This document shows, in pieces, positions 1 through 6,201 of a stretch of 13,328 nucleotides of DNA. The translations under genes were made by a program, and so were the position numbers. Source of the stretch: Pseudomonadota bacterium (GTDB lineage Bacteria > Pseudomonadota > Alphaproteobacteria > Rhizobiales > Rhizobiaceae); contig JAEYTV010000299.1 of NCBI GenBank assembly GCA_023433855.1, positions 1-13,328 on the forward strand, in the 5' to 3' direction. The notes below the pieces were generated by a model that did no database searches, was not told where the DNA came from, and was given only the letters and a program-made list of their open reading frames with translations. Numbering within the stretch: the first letter of the stretch is position 1; every line of letters starts with the position of its first letter.

Positions 1-1290
1 GACATAGGCCGCCAGCCCGTATTCCGTGTTGTTGGCGTTGGCGATCACCTCATCCTCGGTGTCGAACCGCGTGATCGCGGCGACCGGCCCGAAGATCTCT
101 TCATGCGTCATGTCGGCATCGGCGGACACGTCGGTCAGCACTGTGGGCGGATAAAAGAATCCGTTTCCTGCCGGCTTTGCGCCGCCGCACAGCACCTTCG
201 CGCCGCGGCTGACCGCATCCTTCACCAACGCGTCGATCTTGTCGGTGGCCTTTGCGGTTATCATCGGTCCGCATTCCGTGGCTGGATCGGTTCCCGGACC
301 GATAGCAAGACCCTCCATCCGAGCGGTCAGGGCGGCGACGAACCTGTCATAGATTCCGGATTGGACGTACAGTCGGTTGGCAGCCGTGCAGGCTTCGCCC
401 GCATTGCGCATCTTGGCCACCATCGCGCCTTCAATGGCCGTGTCGAGATCGGCATCGTCGAATACGATGAGCGGTGCGTTGCCGCCGAGTTCCATCGAGC
501 AGCTCAACACAGTTTTGGAGGCTTCAGCGAGCAGTGTGCGGCCGACGCCTGTGGACCCGGTAAAGGAGAGTTTCCGCACCCTGGGGTCGGCGAGCATGGC
601 GGAGACGACCGGCCCCGGCGACGACGTGGTGATGACGTTGACCACGCCGTCCGGGACGCCTGCCTCTTTGTAAAGCGCGGCCAACGCGTAGGCGGTCAGG
701 GGCGTCTCGGTAGCGGGTTTGAGCACCACGGTGCAACCTGCCGCAAGCGCCGGCGCGATCTTGCGGGTCGCCATGGCGGCAGGGAAATTCCAAGGCGTGA
801 TCAGCACGCAGATGCCGATCGGCTGGTATTCCACGATGATGCGATTGGCACCTGCCGGCGCGACGCCGAAGTCGCCCACGATGCGAACCGCTTCTTCCGC
901 GTTCCAGCGGAAAAACTCGGCGGCGTAGGCGACTTCCCCGCGAGCGTCGCGAAGAGCCTTGCCGTTCTCCAGCGAGATGAGCTTCGCCAGCATCTCGGCA
1001 CGCTCGGTCATCAGCTCGAAACAACGTCGCAGGATTTCGGAGCGCTTCCTGGGTGCCGTCGCCGCCCAAGCCGGGGCAGCCTTCGATGCGGCATCGACAG
1101 CCGCAGCCGCGTCTGCGAGGTCGGCATTGGCGACATGCGCAACAACTGCCTCAGTCGAAGGATCGACAACAGGGATGGGGTGGGGGCCATTGCCCGCCAG
1201 CCATGCTCCGCCGATGAAGAGCCCTCTTGAGCAGGCTTCCAGATCCAATCCCTGGGTATCCGGAGCGGTGGGGCGAGCGGCAATGTTCAT
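1..1290 (-). CDS. gabD: NAD(P)-dependent succinate-semialdehyde dehydrogenase-type aldehyde dehydrogenase (3' end cut by window)
   Basis: Aldehyde dehydrogenase that probably oxidises succinate semialdehyde to succinate in the cytoplasm. The frame runs from ATG at 1290 to the left edge, giving the first 430 residues of a family usually near 480-490; the last visible residues are GLAAYV, so about 50-60 are missing. Seen motifs: the cofactor-binding VLKPATETP, the Gly-rich FTGSTGVG, the general-base glutamate in MELGGNAP (about E267) and the catalytic cysteine in [11 protein letters not shown] (about C301). Their spacing and the surrounding sequence match GabD-type enzymes more than betaine-aldehyde types. 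AAGGGAAG about 6 bases before the ATG serves as ribosome binding site. It lies 22 bases behind the alcohol dehydrogenase gene on the same strand, so the two are almost certainly co-transcribed. The exact aldehyde is inferred from family and neighbour; another C4 or C3 semialdehyde is possible. Confidence 0.88.
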   Translation of the reverse strand, partial: MNIAARPTAPDTQGLDLEACSRGLFIGGAWLAGNGPHPIPVVDPSTEAVVAHVANADLADAAAAVDAASKAAPAWAATAPRKRSEILRRCFELMTERAEMLAKLISLENGKALRDARGEVAYAAEFFRWNAEEAVRIVGDFGVAPAGANRIIVEYQPIGICVLITPWNFPAAMATRKIAPALAAGCTVVLKPATETPLTAYALAALYKEAGVPDGVVNVITTSSPGPVVSAMLADPRVRKLSFTGSTGVGRTLLAEASKTVLSCSMELGGNAPLIVFDDADLDTAIEGAMVAKMRNAGEACTAANRLYVQSGIYDRFVAALTARMEGLAIGPGTDPATECGPMITAKATDKIDALVKDAVSRGAKVLCGGAKPAGNGFFYPPTVLTDVSADADMTHEEIFGPVAAITRFDTEDEVIANANNTEYGLAAYV

Positions 1291-1312
1291 CGAAATCTTC
1301 CCTTTATCTGTT

Positions 1313-2536
1313 TCAGCGTGCGGCCGACAGGTCACCGTCATAGGCGGCGCGGACGAGGCGCTTCATCCCGGTGATATCGATCGTACGCGGATTGTTTTTG
1401 ATGAGCCTCTCGATGCCGACCGCCTGTTCGGCGGTCCAGTCGAGCTTGTCTTCGGGGAAGCCTAGCTGAGCCAGCGTCGGCGTGATGCCGATCGCCAGGA
1501 AGAGGCGGTTGACTTCCGCAATGGCCGCGTCGGCCTTTTCTTCCGTCGAGCGGCCGTCTGTCGAGAGGTTCAGTGCGTCGGCGATCTCCGCCATTTCCTG
1601 GAGCGATGCCTGGCGATTATAGGTCATGACATAGGGAAGCATCGTAGCGACGCCCAAGCCGTGCGGCGTGTGGGTCAGTGCTCCGACAGGGTATTGTATT
1701 GCGTGCGCCGCCGCCGTTCCCGCCGTGCCGAACGCGCAGCCAGCGGCGAGCGCGCCCATCATGACGTCAGCGCGAGCATCTTCGTCGCCGCCGTCTCGAA
1801 AGGCGCGTTCAAGACTCCTTCCGAGCAGTCTGATCGCCAGCAAGGCAAAGTGATCCGTGAGGGCACTCTTGCCGACGAAAACGTGTTTCTGTGCGAGTTC
1901 GGCGTCCGCGCTGCGACGCGCGGCGGTGAACGCCTCGATAGCGTGGGTGAGCGCATCGGCGCCCGCGATCGCGGTGAGGGAAGGGGGGCAGCTGATCGTC
2001 AGGTTTGGATCGCAAATCGCGGCCGCCGGGATTAGATGAGGGCTGGAGATGCCCACCTTGAGCGTGCGGCTGGAATCGGAGATGACTGCAACCGGAGTTG
2101 CTTCGGAACCGGTGCCCGCCGTGGTCGGCACAGCGATCACCGGCAGGATCGGACCAGCCACCTTGAACTCGCCGTAGTAGTCTCTCAGCGCGCCGCCGTG
2201 GGTTAGAATCAGCGAAGCGCATTTCGCCATGTCCAGGCAGCTGCCGCCGCCGACTCCAACCACAACGTCAGGCGCGAAAGGCCGCGCTTCTTCCACGCAA
2301 ATTGCCACGCTTTCATAGGGAACGTCCGGTTCAACGCGGTCGTGGACGTGCACCGTTATGCCCGAAGCATTGAGAGTATCGATGATCCTGGAAAATGCGG
2401 GAACCGAGGAAAACCGGGAATCGGTGCAGACCAACGCTCTTGAGCCGTGACGCGCAACAACCGCACCGATTGCGTCCGACTGACCCTTGCCGAACAAGAT
2501 CTCCTTCGGTGGCCGCAACGCTGCAAAAACACTCAT
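1313..2536 (-). CDS. Iron-containing (group III) alcohol dehydrogenase, possibly 4-hydroxybutyrate dehydrogenase
   Basis: NAD-dependent, metal-containing alcohol dehydrogenase of 407 residues. Visible features are the nucleotide-binding GVGGGSCLDMAK (about 94-105), PTTAGTGSE (138-145) and the metal ligands D194 and H198 (in ADALTHAIEAF), H278 (AAHAIQYP) and H292 (HTPHG); the 14-residue gap between the last two histidines is that of FucO-type enzymes. The frame is open up to an alternative start at 2575, but the ATG at 2536 is preferred because GGGGAA lies a suitable distance before it and the family N-terminus begins around FAALRPPKEILFG. It is the first gene of a leftward operon with the aldehyde dehydrogenase, which suggests an alcohol-to-acid route such as 4-hydroxybutyrate to succinate semialdehyde to succinate. 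The substrate is inference; lactaldehyde or other diol/hydroxy-acid substrates and maleylacetate-reductase-like activity cannot be excluded. Confidence 0.85.
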   Translation of the reverse strand: MSVFAALRPPKEILFGKGQSDAIGAVVARHGSRALVCTDSRFSSVPAFSRIIDTLNASGITVHVHDRVEPDVPYESVAICVEEARPFAPDVVVGVGGGSCLDMAKCASLILTHGGALRDYYGEFKVAGPILPVIAVPTTAGTGSEATPVAVISDSSRTLKVGISSPHLIPAAAICDPNLTISCPPSLTAIAGADALTHAIEAFTAARRSADAELAQKHVFVGKSALTDHFALLAIRLLGRSLERAFRDGGDEDARADVMMGALAAGCAFGTAGTAAAHAIQYPVGALTHTPHGLGVATMLPYVMTYNRQASLQEMAEIADALNLSTDGRSTEEKADAAIAEVNRLFLAIGITPTLAQLGFPEDKLDWTAEQAVGIERLIKNNPRTIDITGMKRLVRAAYDGDLSAAR

Positions 2537-2583
2537 CAAAAGAATTCCCCTAAAACGCGCCCAGGATCCCCACACAATATGAA

Positions 2584-2602
2584 ATCGTATAGGATATAGG
2601 AT
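2584..2602. promoter_or_regulatory. Candidate GntR operator in the divergent promoter region
   Basis: The 12 bases ATCGTATAGGAT (2584-2595) form a near-palindrome, matching their own reverse complement at 10 of 12 positions. They overlap a perfect tandem repeat of ATAGGAT (2589-2595 and 2596-2602). The core resembles the GTATAC-type sites bound by many FCD-family GntR regulators. The site lies between the divergent dehydrogenase operon (start 2536) and the regulator gene (start 2653). A TTGACT at 2602-2607, a possible -35 box for the regulator, directly abuts it, with a poor -10 (TAGGCA, 2625-2630). Binding by the adjacent regulator is inference. Confidence 0.5.
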
Positions 2603-2652
2603 TGACTTGGCTGGAGCATCGCGTTAGGCATGCTTCATGTCAAGAGGCGAAC

Positions 2653-3366
2653 ATGAACAGCCTGCTTCAAGCTGAGCCGTTGGAAGGCGCGGGGTCTCAG
2701 ACCGGCGTGCGCGCGATCAATCGCCATCACGGTCTTGCCGAGGAGGCCTATGAGGCGATTTTTGCCCAGCTCATGGCGCTCAGGATTGCGCCTGGTTCTC
2801 GCATTACGGTTGACAATCTGGCGCGCGAATTCAACGTTTCCCAGACGCCAATACGCGAAGCACTCGGCCGGCTCGAAGGCGAGGGGCTGGTCATCAAGAC
2901 CCATCTCATCGGCTACAGCGCGGCGCCGCAGATTACCCGCCGACGCTTCGACGAGTTGTATGACCTTCGTCTGCTGCTCGAACCGGCCGCTGCGCAGCGC
3001 GCCGCACGAACGATGGATGCAACCAGGCTATCAATCCTGAAAGAAGTGGCAGGCGTCATGTCTCGCCGGCAGGTGGGCGATGAGCGGGTTCGCTATTCCG
3101 CTTTCGCGCGCCAGGACGCTGTCTTCCACGACCGCATCCTTGAGTTTGCCGGCAATGAGCTGATCCGCAAGACGCTTGCGAACCAGCACACGCACTTCCA
3201 TATTTTCCGCCTGATGTTTCATTCCCGCGTCACCGAGGAGGCGCTCGACGAACACGAAGCGCTGCTGGCAGCCTTCGCCGCCGGAGATGGCAAGGCGGCG
3301 AAGCGCGCGATGAGCGACCATATCGAACGTTCGCGCGACCGGCTGCTGCCGGCTTTTGATAGTTGA
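2653..3366 (+). CDS. GntR family transcriptional regulator, FadR/FCD subfamily
   Basis: DNA-binding, ligand-responsive regulator of 237 residues. The N-terminal winged helix-turn-helix (about 30-90) includes LAREFNVSQTPIREALGRLE, a classic GntR recognition helix region. The C-terminal all-helical FCD domain (about 100-230) keeps the metal/ligand residues D155 and H159 (DAVFHD), H201 (DEHEALLAAF) and H223 (SDHIERSRDRL), so it probably binds a carboxylate through a metal ion. The frame is open from 2602, but ATG at 2653 with AGAGG five bases before it is the better start. It diverges from the alcohol/aldehyde dehydrogenase operon, the normal arrangement for a local repressor whose effector is a pathway substrate or intermediate. 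The pfpI-like gene follows 46 bases later on the same strand and may share its transcript. Family is certain; target and effector are inferred. Confidence 0.9.
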   Translation: MNSLLQAEPLEGAGSQTGVRAINRHHGLAEEAYEAIFAQLMALRIAPGSRITVDNLAREFNVSQTPIREALGRLEGEGLVIKTHLIGYSAAPQITRRRFDELYDLRLLLEPAAAQRAARTMDATRLSILKEVAGVMSRRQVGDERVRYSAFARQDAVFHDRILEFAGNELIRKTLANQHTHFHIFRLMFHSRVTEEALDEHEALLAAFAAGDGKAAKRAMSDHIERSRDRLLPAFDS

Positions 3367-3377
3367 AGCACGAAACT

Positions 3378-3396
3378 GCGGAGCGTCGGGCTCCGC
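3378..3396 (+). other. Intercistronic hairpin before the PfpI-family gene
   Basis: GCGGAGC (3378-3384) and GCTCCGC (3390-3396) are perfect 7-bp complements around a 5-base loop (GTCGG). The hairpin sits between the regulator stop and the strong ribosome binding site AGGAGG (3402-3407). There is no T-run after it, so it is unlikely to be a full intrinsic terminator; mRNA processing, stabilisation or partial attenuation between the two genes is more likely. Function is inferred only. Confidence 0.4.
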
Positions 3397-3412
3397 GCCA
3401 AAGGAGGAATAA

Positions 3413-4030
3413 ATGGCTGGCAAGAAAATTCTGATGCTTACGGGTGAGTTCACCGAGGAATACGAGATCTTCGTGTTCCAGCAGGGGATGGAAGCAGTCG
3501 GACACACCGTCCATGTGATTTGCCCGGACAAGAAGGCCGGCGAAAAGATCCAGACTTCGCTGCACGACTTCGAGGGCCACCAGACCTACATCGAGCGCTA
3601 CGGCCACTTCGCCGACATCAACAAGACCTTTTCCGAGGTGAAGCCGGAAGAATACGATGCCGTCTACTGCGCCGGCGGCCGCGGCCCGGAATACATCCGC
3701 ACCGACAAGCGTATCCAGGCGATGGTCAAGCATTTCCACGATGCAAAGAAGCCGATCTTCACCATCTGCCACGGCGTCCAGATCCTGGTGGCTGTGGACG
3801 GGGTCGTGCGTGGCAAGAAGGTCGCTGCACTTGGTGCATGCGAGCCCGAGGTGAAGCTGGCCGGCGGCACCTATATCGACGTCAAGCCGACGGAGGCTTA
3901 TGTCGACGGAACCATGGTCTCGGCCAAGGGCTGGACCGGCCTGGCGGCGTTCATGCGCGAATGCCTGAAGGTGCTGGGCACGGAGATCAGGCACGGCGCG
4001 ACAGTTGGTAGCGAGAAAGCGGCAGCTTAA
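3413..4030 (+). CDS. DJ-1/PfpI family protein (glutamine amidotransferase-like fold)
   Basis: A 205-residue cytoplasmic protein of the DJ-1/PfpI superfamily. It carries the nucleophile elbow TICHGVQIL with Cys119-His120 and the PfpI-type acidic residue E93 in GGRGPEY, together the Cys-His-Glu arrangement of PfpI-class enzymes; EEYE at 15-18 matches the N-terminal glutamate region of DJ-1. Members include chaperones, glyoxalase III/deglycase-like enzymes and peptidases, so the reaction is not fixed by sequence. It is slightly longer than the classic 166-190 residues, with an insertion around 40-75. AGGAGG five bases before the ATG gives very strong translation initiation. It follows the GntR gene and neighbours an aldehyde-producing operon, so protection from reactive aldehydes is a reasonable but unproven role. 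It ends just before a strong hairpin terminator. Confidence 0.88.
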   Translation: MAGKKILMLTGEFTEEYEIFVFQQGMEAVGHTVHVICPDKKAGEKIQTSLHDFEGHQTYIERYGHFADINKTFSEVKPEEYDAVYCAGGRGPEYIRTDKRIQAMVKHFHDAKKPIFTICHGVQILVAVDGVVRGKKVAALGACEPEVKLAGGTYIDVKPTEAYVDGTMVSAKGWTGLAAFMRECLKVLGTEIRHGATVGSEKAAA

Positions 4031-4053
4031 GCGCCAGGCCACCGACTATCTTT

Positions 4054-4083
4054 GGGGCTCGCCCGCATCGGCGGGAGGGCCCC
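4054..4083 (+). terminator. Rho-independent-type terminator after the PfpI-family gene
   Basis: GGGGCTCGCCCGC (4054-4066) pairs with GCGGGAGGGCCCC (4071-4083) across an ATCG loop, with two mismatched positions. A T-rich stretch (TTGCTTTA) follows. It starts 24 bases after the TAA stop and separates this transcript from the converging RTX gene. Confidence 0.65.
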
Positions 4084-4129
4084 TTGCTTTATGAGGGACA
4101 TGGACGTCGCAAATCGGTTCCTGTGGCGT

Positions 4130-5740
4130 TCAAAAAACGAAATCGCTTATTGTGAGTGAATTCACCCCGACATTTTCGAGTTCGATCACCAAATCGTTGG
4201 CGGCCGAGAAATCACCGTTCTTGTCGGCATCGACATAGACACGTGCGTCACCGTCGAAGTACTCGACCGCCACGGCGCGATCAACACCCGCCGCGTCGAA
4301 GAAATTGGCGGTATCTACCGAAGTGAACGCGGCCGGCGAAGTCTCCTTTATGTCGGCGATGGCTGTGCCGGTGAAGTTGAATGCGTCCAGGTCGATTTCG
4401 TCTTCGGTGCCTCCGGCGGTAAAATCCTTCAACACATCATGTTGGGCGAGTGTCGAGTCGAGCGCGGTAGTGTAGCGGAAGGTGTCGTCGCCAATACCAC
4501 CAACCAGCACATCGGCGCCTGCTCCGCCTATGAGTATGTCATTGCCGGCGTGACCGAACATAACGTCGTTGCCAGCAAAGCCACTCAACGTGCTGGACGT
4601 CGAAGTAGCGTCGGTGTCGTCGATAATATCGTCTCCGGCGGTCCCGGAGGGGTTGCTGCTGCCCCTGTCAAGCATGTTTACCGTCGAAGTCGTGACGTTG
4701 CCGGCTGCGTCGACGGCCGTATAGGTGAAGTTGCCGCCCACGCCCATTGTGTCGGTTATGGTAATTGTGTCGCCATTGTCGACTATCGTCATTCCTGTCG
4801 GCGGATTGTACCCGGTGATGCTCACTGCATCGCCATCATTATAGAGAAGAGCCCATTCGGGTATCGTAAACGGGCTCACTCGGTACACAATCGTTCCGCC
4901 AAGCACGATGGGGTTCTCGGTGTCGATGGTGACGGCGTCGGCGCCGGCGGCGCCGAGGTTGCCGGCCAGGTCGGTGTAGCTGTCGGTTGCCACAGAGACC
5001 GAGCCGGTGCCGTCGAAGTCGTCATCGGCGGTGAAGGTTGCGGTATAGACCAGCGGATCGGACGTCGCCGTGAGCCCGGTCCCCGAGCCGCCGCCCGCCG
5101 TGATGTCGTCGAGCGTGAAGCCGACCGGTGCCTCGGAGAAGGTGAAGGTGACCTCGGAGCTGTTGTCGCCGTCGAACAGCGAGGTGTCGACGATGTCGAC
5201 CACCACCGTTGGGGGCGTGGTGTCCGACGGCGTCACCTCGAACTCGCCAATCAGCTTCACGCTGTCGTCCCGATCGGTCAGGGTAGTACCGACGCTTGTG
5301 GCTCGTATGCCAAAGGACAGGCCGTCGATTTCGCTCAGAGTTAGATTGTTTATCGTGAATGTGACGGAACCGATGTCGTTCTTTCCGATACCGGATGATC
5401 CGAATTCAAGACCGGCATCGAATACTTCGCCGGTACCGTTCAAGTTGTTGTCGTTGCTGCCGACCTTGGTGATGTCGTTGCCGTCGGCAGATGTGCCCAC
5501 GTAAGACGCGGTCACAGCCGAGCCGGACATTATCAGGTTGCCGTTCTGGTCGTAGGCGTTATCGCCTGTGGCGGCCACACTTATGGCCCCTCCACCATAA
5601 TCAAAGAAGAAACCGCGCAGATCTGCGTAACCTTCAGCGACATCAATGCGAAAGGTGGTGTTGCCTCCGCTCTCCGTAGCGTAAACGTTGATAACGAGCC
5701 CATTGTTATCCTTGACGGTGCCAATCAGTACTTCCGCCAT
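4130..5740 (-). CDS. Secreted RTX calcium-binding protein with Ig-like domains (type I secretion cargo)
   Basis: A 536-residue acidic protein without cysteine, rich in Asp, Gly and Thr, as expected of a type I secretion substrate. Layout: an N-terminal domain (1-168) with LRGFFFDYGG that I do not recognise by name; a bacterial Ig-like repeat (about 174-277); a second, diverged beta-rich or cadherin-like segment (278-357); then RTX nonapeptides GFAGNDVMF, GHAGNDILI, GGAGADVLV and GGIGDDTFR (387-422), preceded by GTAGDDIID; and a C-terminal part ending in SDFVF that should hold the uncleaved secretion signal. There is no N-terminal signal peptide and no HExxH metalloprotease motif, so it looks like an adhesin or surface protein, not an enzyme. 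The frame extends upstream to 5800, but ATG 5740 has GGAGG eight bases before it, and the extra segment would hold the only cysteine. It diverges from the ABC exporter and adaptor that probably secrete it. Ligand and role are unknown. Confidence 0.88.
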   Translation of the reverse strand: MAEVLIGTVKDNNGLVINVYATESGGNTTFRIDVAEGYADLRGFFFDYGGGAISVAATGDNAYDQNGNLIMSGSAVTASYVGTSADGNDITKVGSNDNNLNGTGEVFDAGLEFGSSGIGKNDIGSVTFTINNLTLSEIDGLSFGIRATSVGTTLTDRDDSVKLIGEFEVTPSDTTPPTVVVDIVDTSLFDGDNSSEVTFTFSEAPVGFTLDDITAGGGSGTGLTATSDPLVYTATFTADDDFDGTGSVSVATDSYTDLAGNLGAAGADAVTIDTENPIVLGGTIVYRVSPFTIPEWALLYNDGDAVSITGYNPPTGMTIVDNGDTITITDTMGVGGNFTYTAVDAAGNVTTSTVNMLDRGSSNPSGTAGDDIIDDTDATSTSSTLSGFAGNDVMFGHAGNDILIGGAGADVLVGGIGDDTFRYTTALDSTLAQHDVLKDFTAGGTEDEIDLDAFNFTGTAIADIKETSPAAFTSVDTANFFDAAGVDRAVAVEYFDGDARVYVDADKNGDFSAANDLVIELENVGVNSLTISDFVF

Positions 5741-5838
5741 CGACGTTTCCTCCAAGCCCATGCAAAGGCGTTCGCCGAAAATAGTTCCGGTCGCCGGCAA
5801 TACTCAATTTTCCGTCGGGTAAAGCCCCAGCTCCCCCT

Positions 5839-5866
5839 AGATTACGAGCCTATCTGGGTGTGGCAA
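5839..5866 (-). promoter_or_regulatory. Possible sigma70-type promoter of the RTX gene
   Basis: On the minus strand TTGCCA (5866-5861) is followed after 16 bases by TAATCT (5844-5839). An alternative -35, TTGACT (5876-5871), lies ten bases upstream but has only weak -10 partners (ATAGGC or GATAGG). The transcript would start about 90 bases before the RTX start codon. The boxes are weak matches. Confidence 0.25.
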
Positions 5867-5914
5867 AAAAAGTCAATTATCTATTAAACTTGAAAAATCA
5901 TTCAGGTTTATGCA

Positions 5915-5936
5915 ACTGCATATCCAGTAATGCAGT
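5915..5936. repeat. Inverted repeat, 7-bp arms, in divergent promoter region
   Basis: ACTGCAT (5915-5921) and ATGCAGT (5930-5936) are perfect complements separated by 8 bases. The 22-bp dyad could be an operator for a dimeric regulator. The spacing does not fit a lux-box type site. Confidence 0.4.
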
Positions 5937-5950
5937 AAGAGTTCTCGAGG

Positions 5951-5974
5951 CGGTATATATTGTAAAAAATATCG
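5951..5974. repeat. Imperfect dyad resembling the TetR-gene operator
   Basis: CGGTATAT (5951-5958) and AAATATCG (5967-5974) form an imperfect dyad; six of eight positions pair. Aligned base by base to the perfect dyad before the TetR gene (10152-10175), it matches at 15 of 24 positions, with both showing arms of the form CGNTATWT. It may be a second, weaker site for that regulator, or simply an AT-rich promoter element. Confidence 0.3.
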
Positions 5975-5991
5975 CTACGGCGCTTTATCTG

Positions 5992-6006
5992 CAGTCCTTC
6001 GGACTG
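5992..6006 (+). other. Small hairpin in exporter upstream region
   Basis: CAGTCC (5992-5997) and GGACTG (6001-6006) are perfect complements around a TTC loop. No T-run follows directly, so it is not a convincing terminator. If transcribed it would be a compact leader hairpin. Confidence 0.3.
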
Positions 6007-6151
6007 ACCAATCGCATTTCCACTTATTTTTCGCCGTTAACTGCTTATTGTATTTGGAATCGACAATTGCTGCGCACTTCGTTAACGCTTTGTTTACAGT
6101 CCGCTGGGGCCTGGGCTGGATGGGAGCTGGCCAACCTCACAACCGATCCTG

Positions 6152-6175
6152 CTCGCGCCTTCCGAGAGGCGCGAG
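6152..6175 (+). other. Leader hairpin just upstream of the exporter start
   Basis: CTCGCGCCT (6152-6160) and AGGCGCGAG (6167-6175) are perfect 9-bp complements around a 6-base loop (TCCGAG). It ends 26 bases before the ATG at 6202, where the ribosome binding site is poor. It could modulate translation of the exporter or be an operator; there is no T-run. Confidence 0.45.
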
Positions 6176-6201
6176 GCGGTAGGTCAGGTTGGGCAGAGTG
6201 G

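Larger units (their letters stand above)
5741..6201. promoter_or_regulatory. AT-rich divergent intergenic region between RTX gene and exporter operon
   Basis: No convincing gene is seen in these 461 bases. Bases about 5860-6110 are much richer in A and T than the flanking genes, typical of a regulatory region or of DNA bound by silencing proteins. It must hold the promoters of both the leftward RTX gene and the rightward secretion operon. Four inverted repeats are listed separately. A rightward frame is open from a GTG at 5860 into the exporter gene, but its composition and predicted product do not look like coding sequence of this family. Confidence 0.6.

Noticed and set aside
103..1230. Long plus-strand open frame of 375 codons across the aldehyde dehydrogenase gene
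   Set aside because: It lies antisense to a gene with clear catalytic motifs, and its product is rich in Arg, Gly and His with no family signature; high GC produces such shadows.
4439..5344. Plus-strand open frame of 301 codons antisense to the RTX gene
   Set aside because: The minus strand shows RTX nonapeptides and an Ig-like domain; the antisense product is low-complexity Val/Gly/Arg-rich with no recognisable domain.
4130..5740. Serralysin-type metalloprotease as identity of the RTX protein
   Set aside because: There is no HExxH zinc site anywhere in the protein, although the RTX region and exporter are of the kind used by such proteases.
5915..5936. A lux- or tra-box for quorum sensing in the RTX/exporter promoter region
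   Set aside because: The arms are symmetrical, but the spacing between the CTG and CAG halves is longer than in LuxR-type sites, and there is no LuxI/LuxR gene in the window.
5992..6006. Intrinsic terminator upstream of the exporter
   Set aside because: The 6-bp stem is not followed directly by a T-run; the T-rich bases begin about 20 bases later.
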